17,426 nt of DNA, from the NCBI GenBank assembly GCA_002803225.1, contig NXFV01000161.1:1-17426 (forward strand), given 5' to 3'. The position numbers and the translations under genes were made by a program. Origin of the DNA: Gamarada debralockiae. Taxonomy: Eukaryota > Ascomycota > Leotiomycetes > Helotiales > Hyphodiscaceae. Shown one piece after another: positions 9,484 to 17,426 of the stretch. The notes under the pieces were generated by a model, which was given only the letters and a program-made list of their open reading frames with translations, searched no databases and was not told the origin of the DNA. Numbering within the stretch: position 1 is the stretch's first letter; each line of letters begins with the position of its first letter.

Positions 9484-10060
9484 TATGGAAGTAAACGTTA
9501 AGGGAATCCCTGGTGGTGTGGTTGCGCAACTGGGTACTGCGTTCAAACCGTCTTGACAGAGGGTGAATGGTCCTCGACGTTTTGCGATGCTGTTTTAAGC
9601 AACAGCCCGTAATGTTTAAATTTGCTTGGGCAAGAATCATGAATTTTCGTTTGCTTGATCAATAAAAATATACTAGCTCAGTGCAAGTGCGACATGGTTG
9701 GAGGCGTCGCAAAAGCTCTTGTTCACAAGATAGCAGGCGTGCTCGCGGTTCGAACGTATCCTGAAATCCCCCAGCTTGTTGACTGTACTACGAGAAATAA
9801 GATACCTGCAGCGCTGTCACCCACTAAAGCTTAAAGACGGGAGCGCGCCAAGCACCACCCCGCTCCCAATGTTTAATTTGGGAACTCCCCGCATCAGCTC
9901 CTACCACCCATGAATCCTTCAGCCGGCTTCTGATAACGTCCAGTCTATAGCTTTCCTAATTCAAGAATTATGGCTCTATTGCATCTGCCCCGTCCTGCAA
10001 CGCCTTATTATCCTTCCTCGAATAAGGTTTCGAGGTAGATCTTGATAGCGGCGGATGTTG
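9484..10060. other. Intergenic stretch, no gene seen
   Basis: No coding sequence that I can support. The minus-strand frame 9640-9458 overlaps the foldback element and has no family resemblance. A tRNA-like A-box/B-box pair near 9673-9747 was checked and rejected. Confidence 0.45.
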
Positions 10061-10399
10061 CTATGTTTCAAGTTTTGGGGTCCGTTTCCCCTTCCCTGGG
10101 GGTGCATTGGAGTTCTGTAGAACGGTAAGCAGGTTGGAGCTGTAGTCAAGAATAGCATCGTAAGACGGGGTAACTCGTCGCGTGGGTACCCCACACTGAG
10201 CTCCGACACAAGATACTGAGTCTCTTATTTCGCGAAGTCCCTTATCCACTGATCGCGGGCAAATCATCGGACGGAAATGAGTGATTGAGCTGTGAGGGTC
10301 TTCATGATGGACCATGAGCAACCCTAAGCGATCGTCCAGCAGATCTTTGAATTCACGCCCAGTCATCAGATCCGTATTAATGAGCAGTTTGAGGAACAT
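10061..10399 (-). CDS. Unassigned 112-residue reading frame, possibly a gene remnant
   Basis: An open frame on the minus strand that begins MFLKLLINTDLMTGREFKDLL and continues with a protein-like composition (HHEDPHSSITHFRPMICPRSV, REIRDSVSCVGAQCGVP). Upstream of the ATG the same frame stays readable for at least about ten more codons (HLDIRRDSI), suggesting an exon or a piece of a larger decayed gene rather than a complete one. No signal peptide, membrane helix or known motif is visible, and I do not recognise the family. It has no clear promoter. It could equally be a chance frame. Confidence 0.3.
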   Translation of the reverse strand: MFLKLLINTDLMTGREFKDLLDDRLGLLMVHHEDPHSSITHFRPMICPRSVDKGLREIRDSVSCVGAQCGVPTRRVTPSYDAILDYSSNLLTVLQNSNAPPGKGKRTPKLET

Positions 10400-10636
10400 A
10401 ATACTGTCACGCCGGATATCGAGGTGAACTCCACGCTGGTGGAGGAAAGGACTGACGTCTTACCTCCCGGAGGATGGAAGTCTTTGGCGGGTATAATTCA
10501 TTTACCGCTTTATGATATAATTGCTATTGTTGGCAGGAGAGTTCTCGTCGAGAGACAAATTAATGTATGTTTTCTGAGCCCCGGTCCTTCTTTGGAGGGA
10601 TATAACATGGGCTTCAACGATAGCATCTGACATTGG
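10400..10636. other. Short intergenic stretch, nothing recognised
   Basis: A plus-strand frame at 10424-10630 shows no family resemblance and lies just before the permease remnant without continuing into its first helix. The true N-terminal tail of the permease could be hidden here but is not identifiable. Confidence 0.35.
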
Positions 10637-11000
10637 CCGTTATGCAATAGATGATTGCATTTTCGGGGTAAGTATCATATTTTACAGTGGAATATCAGAG
10701 CTGACAATTGTAGGACAATCGGCAATGGTACGTAACAGCACCACAAGAGTGCTCGCAACAATCTGACCTTATAACAGGATTGTTTCTGGTAGCGGTACAA
10801 CAGCTGGACTCGGTGGTGCGATCCTCGCATATGCTCTGATGGGCACTGTAATATCGGCAACGATGTCATGTCTCGGAGAAATGACTGCTCTTATGCCGTC
10901 AACGCGCCCATGATGGAGTTTCCTACGCGGTTCCTTGATCGTGGCGTTGGTTTTGTTGTCGCGTGAATGTATGGTAAGCTACGTCCAGGTTTTGGTTGGA
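10637..11000 (+). pseudogene. Amino-acid permease (APC superfamily), 5' fragment with introns
   Basis: The intact form is a 12-helix plasma-membrane amino-acid/H+ symporter. This fragment encodes the first two to three helices: MIAFSG, an intron (GTAAGT..TTGTAG, about 10667-10712), TIGNG, a second intron (GTACGT..ATAACAG, about 10728-10778), then LFL and SGSGTTAGLGGAILAYALMGTVISATMSCLGEMTALMP, then after a break a region matching NAPMMEFPTRFLDRGVGFVVA. This fits the family's first substrate-binding segment (GTIGTGLFLGSG) and EM(A/T).(Y/L)(I/M)P block. One base is missing within LFL/GSG and another frame change follows TALMP, so the gene is dead. The remaining nine or so helices are not seen downstream. 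Splice sites remain usable. Confidence 0.7.
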
Positions 11001-12005
11001 GGCTCGAAGCCGATTCCCTAACCAGCCAATTTGCATTACTCAAAACAGTTTAAACGATTGAGATTCTACTTTCGTATCTACTCTTCGACTGGGCTGACTC
11101 TGAATAGGTTTGCTTGCAGCAGCATCTCCGGGGGCGTGTGCTGAGGGGCCGTTGGCACGATAGCTACAGACAATACCTGCCCGGAAGCACCTTGTACAAG
11201 ACGGACCCATCTCATCGCACTAAAGTAAAATGGAATTTTGAGCTAAAGGCCATGCCACGGTAAGAGGGCACATACCTTCACTTTCCGGCTCTTACATTGG
11301 CTGCATCCGAAACGTGATTTCTTGTGGGTTCGGCGGGATGGCATATCGGGGGGAAGCTACCTATCTCGTGCTGTTCTCGACCTTCGCCAGTTTCCGTATA
11401 CTGCTCAGAGAACACTAGTCCATACCGGAAAAGTGCGAAAGACGTTTATCGGTGTGTGATACTCCTCCAGCAGACGGGCAAGATATATTCCAGCGCCTGA
11501 GCTAATCCTGATAGAAGCTAGTGAACGGTAGTGTATGACGAACGGCGACAAAGAAGAACATCTGACGAGCCAACCCCAATCGTGGCTAGGTTTGGCGCGT
11601 CATCACTGGCGCTAACCATAATACAGCTCTAGTATACGATGGTGTACGACAAGCGAAAAGTAAACCTTAACCAAACACCAATTAATAGTGCATAGCATCA
11701 TACCCTCGGGCATTTCAAATTTAATGGAAGCATCACCAGTCGGATATATCGTGTTTACGGACGCAAGCCAAGATATTTCAACTACTTTGTGCCTGGCACA
11801 GGCCAGAGAACCACGCTCGGATACGTCTCCTATTTGCTCCTATTGTAGCCGACAACCGTCACGTGCACTTCCACGATGTTCTGTGGCATGCATATAGCAA
11901 CCATGAACGACTTTTTATTTAGTCTCTTCTTTAATCTATTTCAGTTGCTTCACTACTCCAAGTCTACTTCTCTCAGTCTCCAATTCTGCTCACCACTCCA
12001 TCGAA
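11001..12005. other. 1-kb intergenic region with the RTA1-like promoter at its right end
   Basis: No supported coding sequence. Fragments of the permease may be hidden in 11000-11450 but homology is not readable. Toward the right are a CCAAT sequence near 11676-11680, a CACGTG E-box at 11860-11865 (about 140 bp before the RTA1-like ATG), a T-rich TTTTTATTTAG near 11911-11921, and a pyrimidine-rich tract about 11925-12000, a common fungal core-promoter feature. Confidence 0.4.
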
Positions 12006-13060
12006 ATGGCGGACTGTACTAAGATCACGCCTCTCTGTCCGGTCGAAGCTACAGTCTACGGTTATTATCCTAATTTGGCTGCCAACACCATATTCGCGGC
12101 TCTCTTTGCTATTTGTGCCATTGCACAGATAGTACAGGGGATTGTGTATCGCCTGAGGTTTTACACGATCGTCGTGTTCATCGGTTGTGTAGGGGAGGCT
12201 GTTGGTTATGTCGGGAGGATCATGATGCATTCAAACCCATGGAGTAGCACTGGCTTCATCATCCAGATTCTCCTTCTCATCGTGTCTCCATCTTTCTTAG
12301 CCGCCGGTCTATACCTTACGCTCAAACATCTCGTTCTACATTTTGGCCCGCAGTATTCGAGGCTTCAGCCGAAGCTCTACACATGGCTCTTTATAACCTG
12401 CGATGCAATTGGGTTTCTAACGCAGATGATTGGAGGGGGCATACAGGCGAGAGCATCTGATGGGAAAGGCTCGTCCAAGACGCTTGATATTGGAAACAAA
12501 GTTATGATTGCCGGCATCACTTTTCAAGCTACGACTATGGCTGTATGTGGTATTCTAGCCATCGACTTCACGCAAAGATTGTACAGGCGTCAATCAAAGG
12601 AAGAGCAGTCTCCGCGAGTCCCATCACCGAAGGGTCCAAGAGTGTTCACTTTCTACATGTGTTGCACTATAACTGCCTTTATGACTATCCTAGTTCGGTG
12701 TATCTATCGGTATGTCAGCCTTGTTCACTACCAGTTACTCCTCTCCCTTTTTACTACCCTTAGCAGAATCCCCGAGATGGCTGGCGGATGGGGTAATAAA
12801 TTGATGAGGAATGAGGCCGAATTTATGATCCTTGACGGATGGTAAGTGTCTGGGGAACTTCGATCCTGTGCAGTAATTGAGCTAACTGCAGTTTCAGCAT
12901 GATCGCTATCGCGTCAATTCTCATGACTGTCGCATATCCTGGAGCATATTTCCCATCGATCAGTAGTCGTGCCACTAATAGGACGCTTGGACGAAAGAAT
13001 GATACAGAGGACGATGTGTTGCAGCTCCGCACTATCCAGCGTGGCGTACTTTCCGCCTAA
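12006..13060 (+). CDS. RTA1-like seven-transmembrane protein (lipid-translocating exporter family)
   Basis: RTA1 family proteins are fungal plasma- or vacuolar-membrane proteins linked to resistance to toxic compounds (7-aminocholesterol in yeast) and to sphingoid-base movement; the exact activity is unsettled. Exons are 12006-12709, 12767-12841 and 12898-13060, with introns of 57 and 56 nt (GTATGT..GCAG; GTAAGT..TTCAG, branch CTAAC). The spliced product is 313 residues, the usual family size. Helices fall at about 27-48, 52-72, 82-102, 124-145, 165-187, 211-230 and one in exon 3. Family marks include GEAVGYVGR (about 63-71), the CIYRIPEMAGGWGNKLMRNEAEF block across intron 1 (family: RxxYR..E...G..G.L...E), and LDGCMIAIA. 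The tail is polar. No breaks are seen. The first intron is 57 nt with no stop, so an unspliced read stays in frame. Neighbours suggest a role in resistance or export, but this is inference. Confidence 0.92.
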
Positions 13061-13471
13061 TTCACCTACGCATGTTAACGGTATATATCAAAACATCGGT
13101 GGAGGATATTATGGCGAAGATCGAACAAGAGGAACATGATACTTAGGGATGTGGACGTGTTAATTTATTGATCATCAACTACAAATAATACTTTTCCTTA
13201 CCCACGTACCTCTCACAAATTGCTAAGAGACCAAGTTGTGCCTTCTTGACTATTACTTCCCTTCGTGGAAAGCCTTTCCAACTCGACGAACAATGACAAT
13301 TGAATCTCCCTGTCATGTTGTTGAAATACATACCAGAGAGGAGCTGTTACATAAGGCCTAATCTTAGTCACTCGGATATGACATCTAAGCTTTGCTGAAG
13401 AGATCCGGCTGAGATATTGGAACTTGCGTTGAATAGCTCGTATGCCCATTATTCCGCAACAAAAGCTTTCG
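13061..13471. other. Intergenic region between convergent genes
   Basis: This stretch lies between the 3' ends of the RTA1-like gene (+) and the epoxide hydrolase relic (-). It is AT-rich with no coding sequence supported; the minus-strand frame 13449-13213 has no family resemblance. Confidence 0.4.
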
Positions 13472-14265
13472 CTATGAAACTTTTACTGAATGTTTCCATA
13501 ACTTATATATCTTCTTATTATCAAGAATCGCTTTCCCTTTCAATACAATCTTCATGAAATCCTCAATATCCTGTAGAAATTCGACTGGCGGCTCTATGGC
13601 TGCAAAGTGTCCACCCTATTACCGTTAGCACTTTCTTTTTCTTTTGTTTATTTTTTAAAAAGAAAATCATGGAGATGCAGCTTACCTTCTCATGTTGCCG
13701 ATAAAAGGCCCACTTTCCCTTCCTCTCCGCAACCTTTTTGGGCGCGGGTACCAGCTCATGCATGAACGATGAGAATCCAAAGGGCTTGTCAATGAACGGC
13801 ACGTTAGGAGGAGGGCCATCAAGAAAGGTGCGGCGATAAGTGTAGATGCAGCGTGGAAAGTAATCTATGAACTAATATAGTGAGATATTAGTTGAACTTC
13901 GTCAATGCTCACATCTTCCTCTGGCCACTCTAAGAACTTCTCTCCGATCCTTCGAACTGTTAGTCAATCGAAATTGAAAGCCAAGGATAAGAGGCTGACC
14001 AGGCTAATAAAACTAAAGGATTCGACAAGACGACCGCTCCAATGGTGGCAAGCCGTGTACTGTTCATGATAGTAGCGCCTACTATAGGAGTCAAGAAGCG
14101 CGCTTTTCCTCGCTGGACGGCATGCATTTCAATTTCGGAAAGATCGTACAGCGGGAGCTGCCGAGCCTCAGGGTCAAGACACACGTGATCCTTAGGATCG
14201 TGACAGAATCGTGACAGCCAAGGTAACTTGGAGGAAGTAAATGGAGTGTAAATACGAACAGCCAT
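13472..14265 (-). pseudogene. Epoxide hydrolase (microsomal EH-like alpha/beta hydrolase), C-terminal half
   Basis: The full enzymes open epoxides to diols with an Asp nucleophile, an acid and a His. On the minus strand the readable parts are: exon 14265-14000 with the family block TRLATIGAVVLSNPLVLLAW; intron 13999-13950 (50 nt, ending GAAG); IGEKFLEWPEED; DYFPRCIYTYRRTF; PFGFSSFMHELVPAPK; then FYRQHEK, intron 13685-13616 (70 nt), and GGHFAAIEPPVEFLQDIEDF with the catalytic His, ending at TAG 13474-13472. The N-terminal half with the HGWPG oxyanion region and the GGDWG nucleophile motif is absent, and the first 35 or so residues from 14265 do not look like this family. Around 13875 the frame breaks, or a 41-nt intron (13912-13872) must be assumed; the inner residues resemble family sequence, so a frameshift seems likelier. 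It cannot be catalytic. Confidence 0.75.
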
Positions 14266-14304
14266 TGGTGGTTAGGTGATCATGCACTAACTACAATGCC
14301 GTAT

Positions 14305-14323
14305 CAGCGACCGAAGGTCGCTG
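14305..14323. repeat. Perfect 8-bp hairpin
   Basis: CAGCGACC at 14305-14312 and GGTCGCTG at 14316-14323 are perfect complements with a GAA loop. It lies about 40 bp upstream of the first codon read in the epoxide hydrolase relic and directly before a tetranucleotide repeat tract. It could mark an old rearrangement edge or be a small stem in a transcript. Confidence 0.5.
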
Positions 14324-14333
14324 GGATCGGTCT

Positions 14334-14378
14334 ATCAATAAATCAATCAATCAATCAGAATAAATGAATGAATGAATG
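14334..14378. repeat. Tetranucleotide microsatellite, (TCAA)n then (TGAA)n
   Basis: A run of about four AATC/TCAA units is followed by about four AATG/TGAA units. This is simple sequence expected to vary in copy number between strains. It has no coding role. Confidence 0.75.
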
Positions 14379-14854
14379 GGACAGGGGCATATTGACTTTT
14401 GACTAGTGAATGCATCTCTGCCCTTACGTCGCAACAACCACCCCTACGACGCTGCTCCTCATCATCAGGCCGCGTGGTACCAATACTCTTGGACACGCAA
14501 ATGTCTGAAGAAAAAGCGCTAAGCCCAACAGACAATAGTATACGATATGCGAATCGCGAGCGAAGGTTTTCATGACAAAATATCCCCGGATGCACCGGAG
14601 TCACGAGGCAGGGAGAATCCTCGCTCATTTCACATAATTATCTTCCGGAGGCAGAGGCCTCCGCCGTCCAGCATAAGTGCATGTCTTACCCGTATTTCTC
14701 GTGAGTTGTCCCAACGTCTCGTCCAAATTCTGGTCTCACATACATAGGAGGAGCGTTCTTCTCATACGGTAAAAAAAGCAAGTCCGTGGGGATTCCGTTA
14801 ATTACCATATCTCCTTCTCACCACGCCGCTGCGAAGAACCTCCCAAAAGAGAAA

Positions 14855-15872
14855 ATGGTGCCCAGCTCCCATCTTGATGGCCCAGCAAACTTCAAGGAAG
14901 CAGCCCGAATCACCGTCATAGACTCGCACACCTACTCAGCCACTATACCAAAGAAATGGTGCATCGCAGACAGTACGCCGTTCTCCATCTTCCTAACCTG
15001 TGCTAGTCCATCAACCGGGCACAGTTGAGACTCTGCTTATTGTTACCGCTGTTAATCCTCACACACTCACAGCTGCCCAAGGCGGCTTTGCCCTAGGCAT
15101 AATCATCTCCGCGGCGCGAACCCACTTTCAGACCACGCATGCCCAATTGGACCAGCCTCACACCATTTCTTTGCACGCGCAGTTCCTGCGGCAGGCCCTC
15201 GCAGGCCCCATTAAGATTAAGGTCGACGATACCAAACTGGGGCGCACGTACTCTAACATCCACGCCAGTATGATCAACCACAAAGGCGAAGTCTGTATCA
15301 CCGGATATCTCGTCCAGACAAACCTTTCCACCGCATCCGGCTATAGTGGCGCGACCGGTGTCCTAGAAAGCATGCCTAAGTTACCGTACAAATCCGACAC
15401 GCCAACCATGCTCGCCGGCCGCGACCTATACTGGGTTGAAACTATGGAATACGGACGGGCGCTACCGGTGCTAGGTCTGCACCGCATGTTCTACCCGCGC
15501 AAGGGGCACGTCGCACCGGGATTTGCCGACCGCTGGCTGCGGCTTCAGGACGAGGTGGGGGGTTGGACGGATGCACTGCTGCCGTACGCGGCGGATTTGC
15601 CAGGGGTGGAGTCTTTGCGCCCAGTCGGACGCACACACTGGCTTGCCACACTCGGAATGACGCTGGATATTAAGAAGGCTTTACCGGAGGACGGGGTCGA
15701 GTGGCTGTTGGCCCGGACAACGCTGACGGTTATGAAAGATGGGAGGTTTGATTATAATACTACAATGGTTGATGAGACAGGAGATGTTGTGGCGCTTGCT
15801 ACCCAGATGATTGTGCTTTTGGAACAGACAAGGCGCAAAACTGTATCATACTCCAAGGATAGTAAGATGTAG
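14855..15872 (+). CDS. Thioesterase-like protein (acyl-CoA thioesterase, double hotdog fold)
   Basis: Fungal members of the thioesterase-like superfamily are predicted to hydrolyse acyl-CoA or related thioesters and often sit near metabolite genes; most are untested. Exon 1 is 14855-14972, the intron 14973-15072 (100 nt, GTACGC..TCACAG) and exon 2 15073-15872. The join GAC A|CT GCC CAA restores the family's WxxAD..QGGF motif (KKWCIADTAQGGFALGIIISAARTHF). The product is 305 residues with no break. The first hotdog unit spans roughly 15-120 and includes SLHAQFLRQALAGP and TKLGRTYSNIHASM. The second ends in HWLATLGMTLDIKK, EWLLARTTLTVMKDGRFDYNTTMVD and DVVALATQMIVLLEQ, which is typical of these proteins. 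An AATAAA at 15901-15906 may be the poly(A) signal. GC content is higher than in the flanks. An alternative shorter intron ending at CTAG 15004-15006 leads to a stop and was not chosen. Confidence 0.85.
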
Positions 15873-16253
15873 CTTTTGGCTGAGGCTCCTGAAGGATAGG
15901 AATAAATTATTCGATGGGCATGGCTAGTCCCATGTCAAACACTGTTTTGAAATGAGGCAGATGAATGAATGTCTGGTAGCTGAGATAGTTCTTGTGTAGC
16001 CTCCAAGTCCCTCATATACACGAAGTTCTTCGTCTGCCACTACTGGGATATCTATCACCATGATATATATAATTTGCAGATATTCCCGTGTTAGTGGAGC
16101 TGCATTACCGTATATGCAGCCTTCGACCCAATTAAAGTAGGTTCACAGAACGCTGAGGATGACCTGATTTATTGCCTAAGGATATTAGACCACGGACGTT
16201 GCCGAGGAGCTATCGAGACTGACAGACAAGGCCAAGGTTGGCTCACTATGTCC
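15873..16253. other. 3' flank of the thioesterase-like gene, no gene seen
   Basis: Apart from the AATAAA signal, no coding sequence or repeat could be supported. The stretch separates the gene from the LINE fragment on the opposite strand. Confidence 0.4.
15901..15906 (+). terminator. Likely poly(A) signal of the thioesterase-like gene
   Basis: AATAAA occurs 29 bases after the TAG stop, a normal distance for 3'-end formation in fungi. The context is AT-rich. Confidence 0.4.
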
Positions 16254-16876
16254 CTTGACATTGTACTGTAGGATCTTTATGTCTTCTTCGTTGTAGCTCA
16301 TTCTTCATCTGTATTCCATTGGGAGCTGAGTAGTGAGTTTGTTGTGATTGACTCCAGTGCTCGTCTCGAAGGCACGTGTAGCCTCCGTGGTCTCTGGCTG
16401 TCCTCGATCATGATTGTATCCTTGTTCTCATCTTGCGTGCTGTCGAGCCCGTTTCCCAGGTGGGCCCTCTTTGGGGCTCTTCCTTTCGTTGGGGACTTGC
16501 TCCTGGAGTTCTGTCTGCCTGGTGGTAGTGTTGGCGTCAGCGATAATAACCTTGCTGTAGTAGCACTTGGCCTGCCTCTCTGGGTTTCGTTCATCATTGC
16601 TGCCGCTTCCGCTGGCGTAGCGTCAATAATCGCGCGTCCCATTGGTAGCCTCTCCTTCGTTGGTGGAACAAAATGATATGGTTGTCGAGCATTATATACG
16701 GCTTTTACCTTGCTCAGCTCGATCTTCCGGACGGGACATCGGTTATTCCACACCTCGTGTGCTCCCTTGCACACAACACATTTTCTTATGGCGGACTTGT
16801 CGACCTTGGTGGGGCAATCTTTCGAGCTGTGCGTTTCCGCACAGTAGCCACATGCTGTGCTCGCTTTGCACTGGGT
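16254..16876 (-). mobile_element. Non-LTR retrotransposon (LINE) fragment: ORF1 C-terminal half and ORF2 start
   Basis: On the minus strand the reading starts near 16876 within a zinc-knuckle region: GTQCKAST, CGYCAETHSSKDC (CX2CX3HX4C) and CVVCKGAHEVWNNRC (CX2CX3HX6C), then RKIELSKVKAVYNARQPYHFVP. A basic, Ser/Pro-rich tail ends at TGA 16300-16298. This is the usual layout of ORF1 (gag-like nucleic-acid-binding protein) in fungal Tad-type LINEs. The stop overlaps the next start in ATGA: an ATG at 16301-16299 begins MSYNEEDIKILQYNV, which matches the start of the ORF2 endonuclease (family: ILQYNV). After about 15 codons the match is lost, so endonuclease and reverse transcriptase are absent. 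The 5' half of ORF1 is also gone. The surviving ORF1 part has no internal stop. The element cannot move by itself. Confidence 0.75.
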
Positions 16877-16952
16877 TCCTAACTATGTAATTTCGGCGGC
16901 TCATCAGCTACCGGGAACCCTTCCGCCTGCGATCCTCGAACCGAGTGGAATA

Positions 16953-17147
16953 ATGCGTCTGCTACAGTACAATAATGATGGCGATTTCAGCCTGACCGAG
17001 TTCTTTGAAGGCGATATACCCAAGAAGTATGCTATACTTTCACACAGATGGGGAGCAGAGGAGGTCACTTTTAAGGATCTGACAGACGGCACGAGTAAAG
17101 GCAAGGCTGGCTACGGCAAGCTACAGTTCTGCGGAGTATTGTTATGA
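16953..17147 (+). pseudogene. HET-domain protein N-terminus, truncated at 64 residues
   Basis: The start MRLLQYNNDGDFSLTEFF, then IPKKYAILSHRWGAEEVTFKDL and GKAGYGKLQFCG, matches the first third of HET domains, which in fungi act in vegetative incompatibility and often sit at the front of STAND/NLR-type proteins. The AILSHRWG box is residues about 27-34. After KLQFCG one expects the block with VDTCCID, but the frame goes to VLL and TGA at 17145-17147. No obvious donor site would rescue it. Downstream to 17260 another frame stays open (YEDPNTEVHKALIQNRL), but I do not recognise it as HET. The gene starts only about 75 bp from the LINE fragment edge, so insertion or rearrangement may have shaped this locus. 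It could also be a small expressed HET-only peptide, which I cannot rule out. Confidence 0.7.
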
Positions 17148-17426
17148 GGACCCTAATACTGAGGTACATAAGGCGCTAATACAAAATAGGCTTCGAAAGC
17201 TTCAATTCAAAATCTCTACCCTTTCGTACAGAGTTCAACCCATCTGTTATATCTATAGCTTGATACAGCTTATTCCTGTTGCCTGTCCCGATAGCTTGTT
17301 GCCTGTACCGATATCTTGTTGCCTGTACCTATAACCTGCTGCCTGTCCCTAGATATCACCGTACCTTCTAGACCTATCAACAGCCCCCTTACAGTTATAT
17401 CTCATAACAGCTACTTCTGAAAAAAC
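17148..17426. other. Right edge, no gene apart from the minisatellite
   Basis: Past the truncated HET gene no supported coding sequence exists. An open frame runs from about 17130 to 17330 through the minisatellite without a recognisable family. Confidence 0.4.
17275..17354. repeat. Minisatellite, four tandem 20-bp units
   Basis: Units at 17275-17294, 17295-17314, 17315-17334 and 17335-17354 share the core TGTTGCCTGT followed by (A/C)CC and an AT-rich end; unit 4 has TGCTGCCTGT. All units are exactly 20 bp with a few substitutions. The length is not a multiple of three and no gene covers it. Confidence 0.85.

Larger units (their letters stand above)
14266..14854. other. Intergenic region, 5' side of the thioesterase-like gene
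   Basis: No gene supported. It contains the hairpin and tetranucleotide repeats listed separately and a second small hairpin, CGGAGGC (14646-14652) with GCCTCCG (14657-14663). The right part is the promoter of the thioesterase-like gene; no clear TATA box is seen. Confidence 0.4.

Noticed and set aside
9673..9760. tRNA-like pattern: TAGCTCAGTG followed by GGTTCGAAC 66 bp later
   Set aside because: The base after the T-loop does not pair with the preceding G, and no acceptor stem forms; the A-box and B-box similarity appears to be chance.
13872..13912. 41-nt intron in the epoxide hydrolase relic
   Set aside because: GT..AG ends and a CTAAT branch are present, but it is shorter than any other intron here and its translated bases resemble family sequence, so a frameshift is preferred.
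14347..14628. 93-codon minus-strand frame as the missing N-terminus of the epoxide hydrolase
   Set aside because: It contains neither the HGWPG nor the GGDWG-type motif and does not resemble the EH N-terminal region.
16344..16890. Plus-strand frames opposite the LINE ORF1, including one with hydrophobic stretches
   Set aside because: The minus strand encodes two zinc knuckles and ends at an ATGA junction with ORF2; the plus frames are antisense shadows.

Overview
The window looks like an accessory or subtelomere-like stretch of a filamentous ascomycete (Pezizomycotina; Eurotiales such as Aspergillus/Penicillium is my guess from the gene families, not proven). The reasons are short introns of about 47-76 nt with GT..AG ends and CTAAC/CTGAC-like branch sites, HET-domain sequences, an RTA1-family membrane protein, a microsomal P450, Tc1 and LINE relics, and many decayed genes.

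Layout, left to right: a dead Tc1-type transposase (1-989, +); a small intact-looking spliced gene for a 72-residue unknown protein (1486-1757, +); about 1.2 kb of AT-rich sequence with no gene seen; a decayed Hsp70/actin-like ATPase gene (4278-2970, -); the C-terminal part of a HET-type incompatibility gene (about 5530-4990, -); a decayed MFS drug transporter gene (about 6860-5561, -); an intact cytochrome P450 with six introns (7475-9261, +), divergent from the transporter; an 81-bp foldback element flanked by TA (9403-9483); an unassigned reading frame (10399-10061, -); the 5' part of an amino-acid permease gene (about 10640-11000, +); an intact RTA1-like seven-helix membrane protein (12006-13060, +); the 3' half of an epoxide hydrolase gene (14265-13472, -); an intact thioesterase-like (double hotdog) gene (14855-15872, +); a LINE ORF1 fragment with zinc knuckles and the first codons of ORF2 (about 16876-16254, -); a truncated HET-domain N-terminus (16953-17147, +); and a 4 x 20 bp minisatellite (17275-17354).

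Four genes can be read without a break once introns are removed: the 72-residue protein, the P450, the RTA1-like protein and the thioesterase-like protein. Everything else that is recognisable is broken, yet several broken genes still keep usable splice sites and conserved motifs, which suggests fairly recent decay. The mix of P450, exporter, epoxide hydrolase, thioesterase-like protein and RTA1-like membrane protein resembles the tailoring and transport part of a secondary-metabolite cluster. No backbone synthase (PKS, NRPS, terpene cyclase) and no pathway regulator is visible here, so joint function is only an inference. I found no CRISPR array and no convincing tRNA or rRNA gene.
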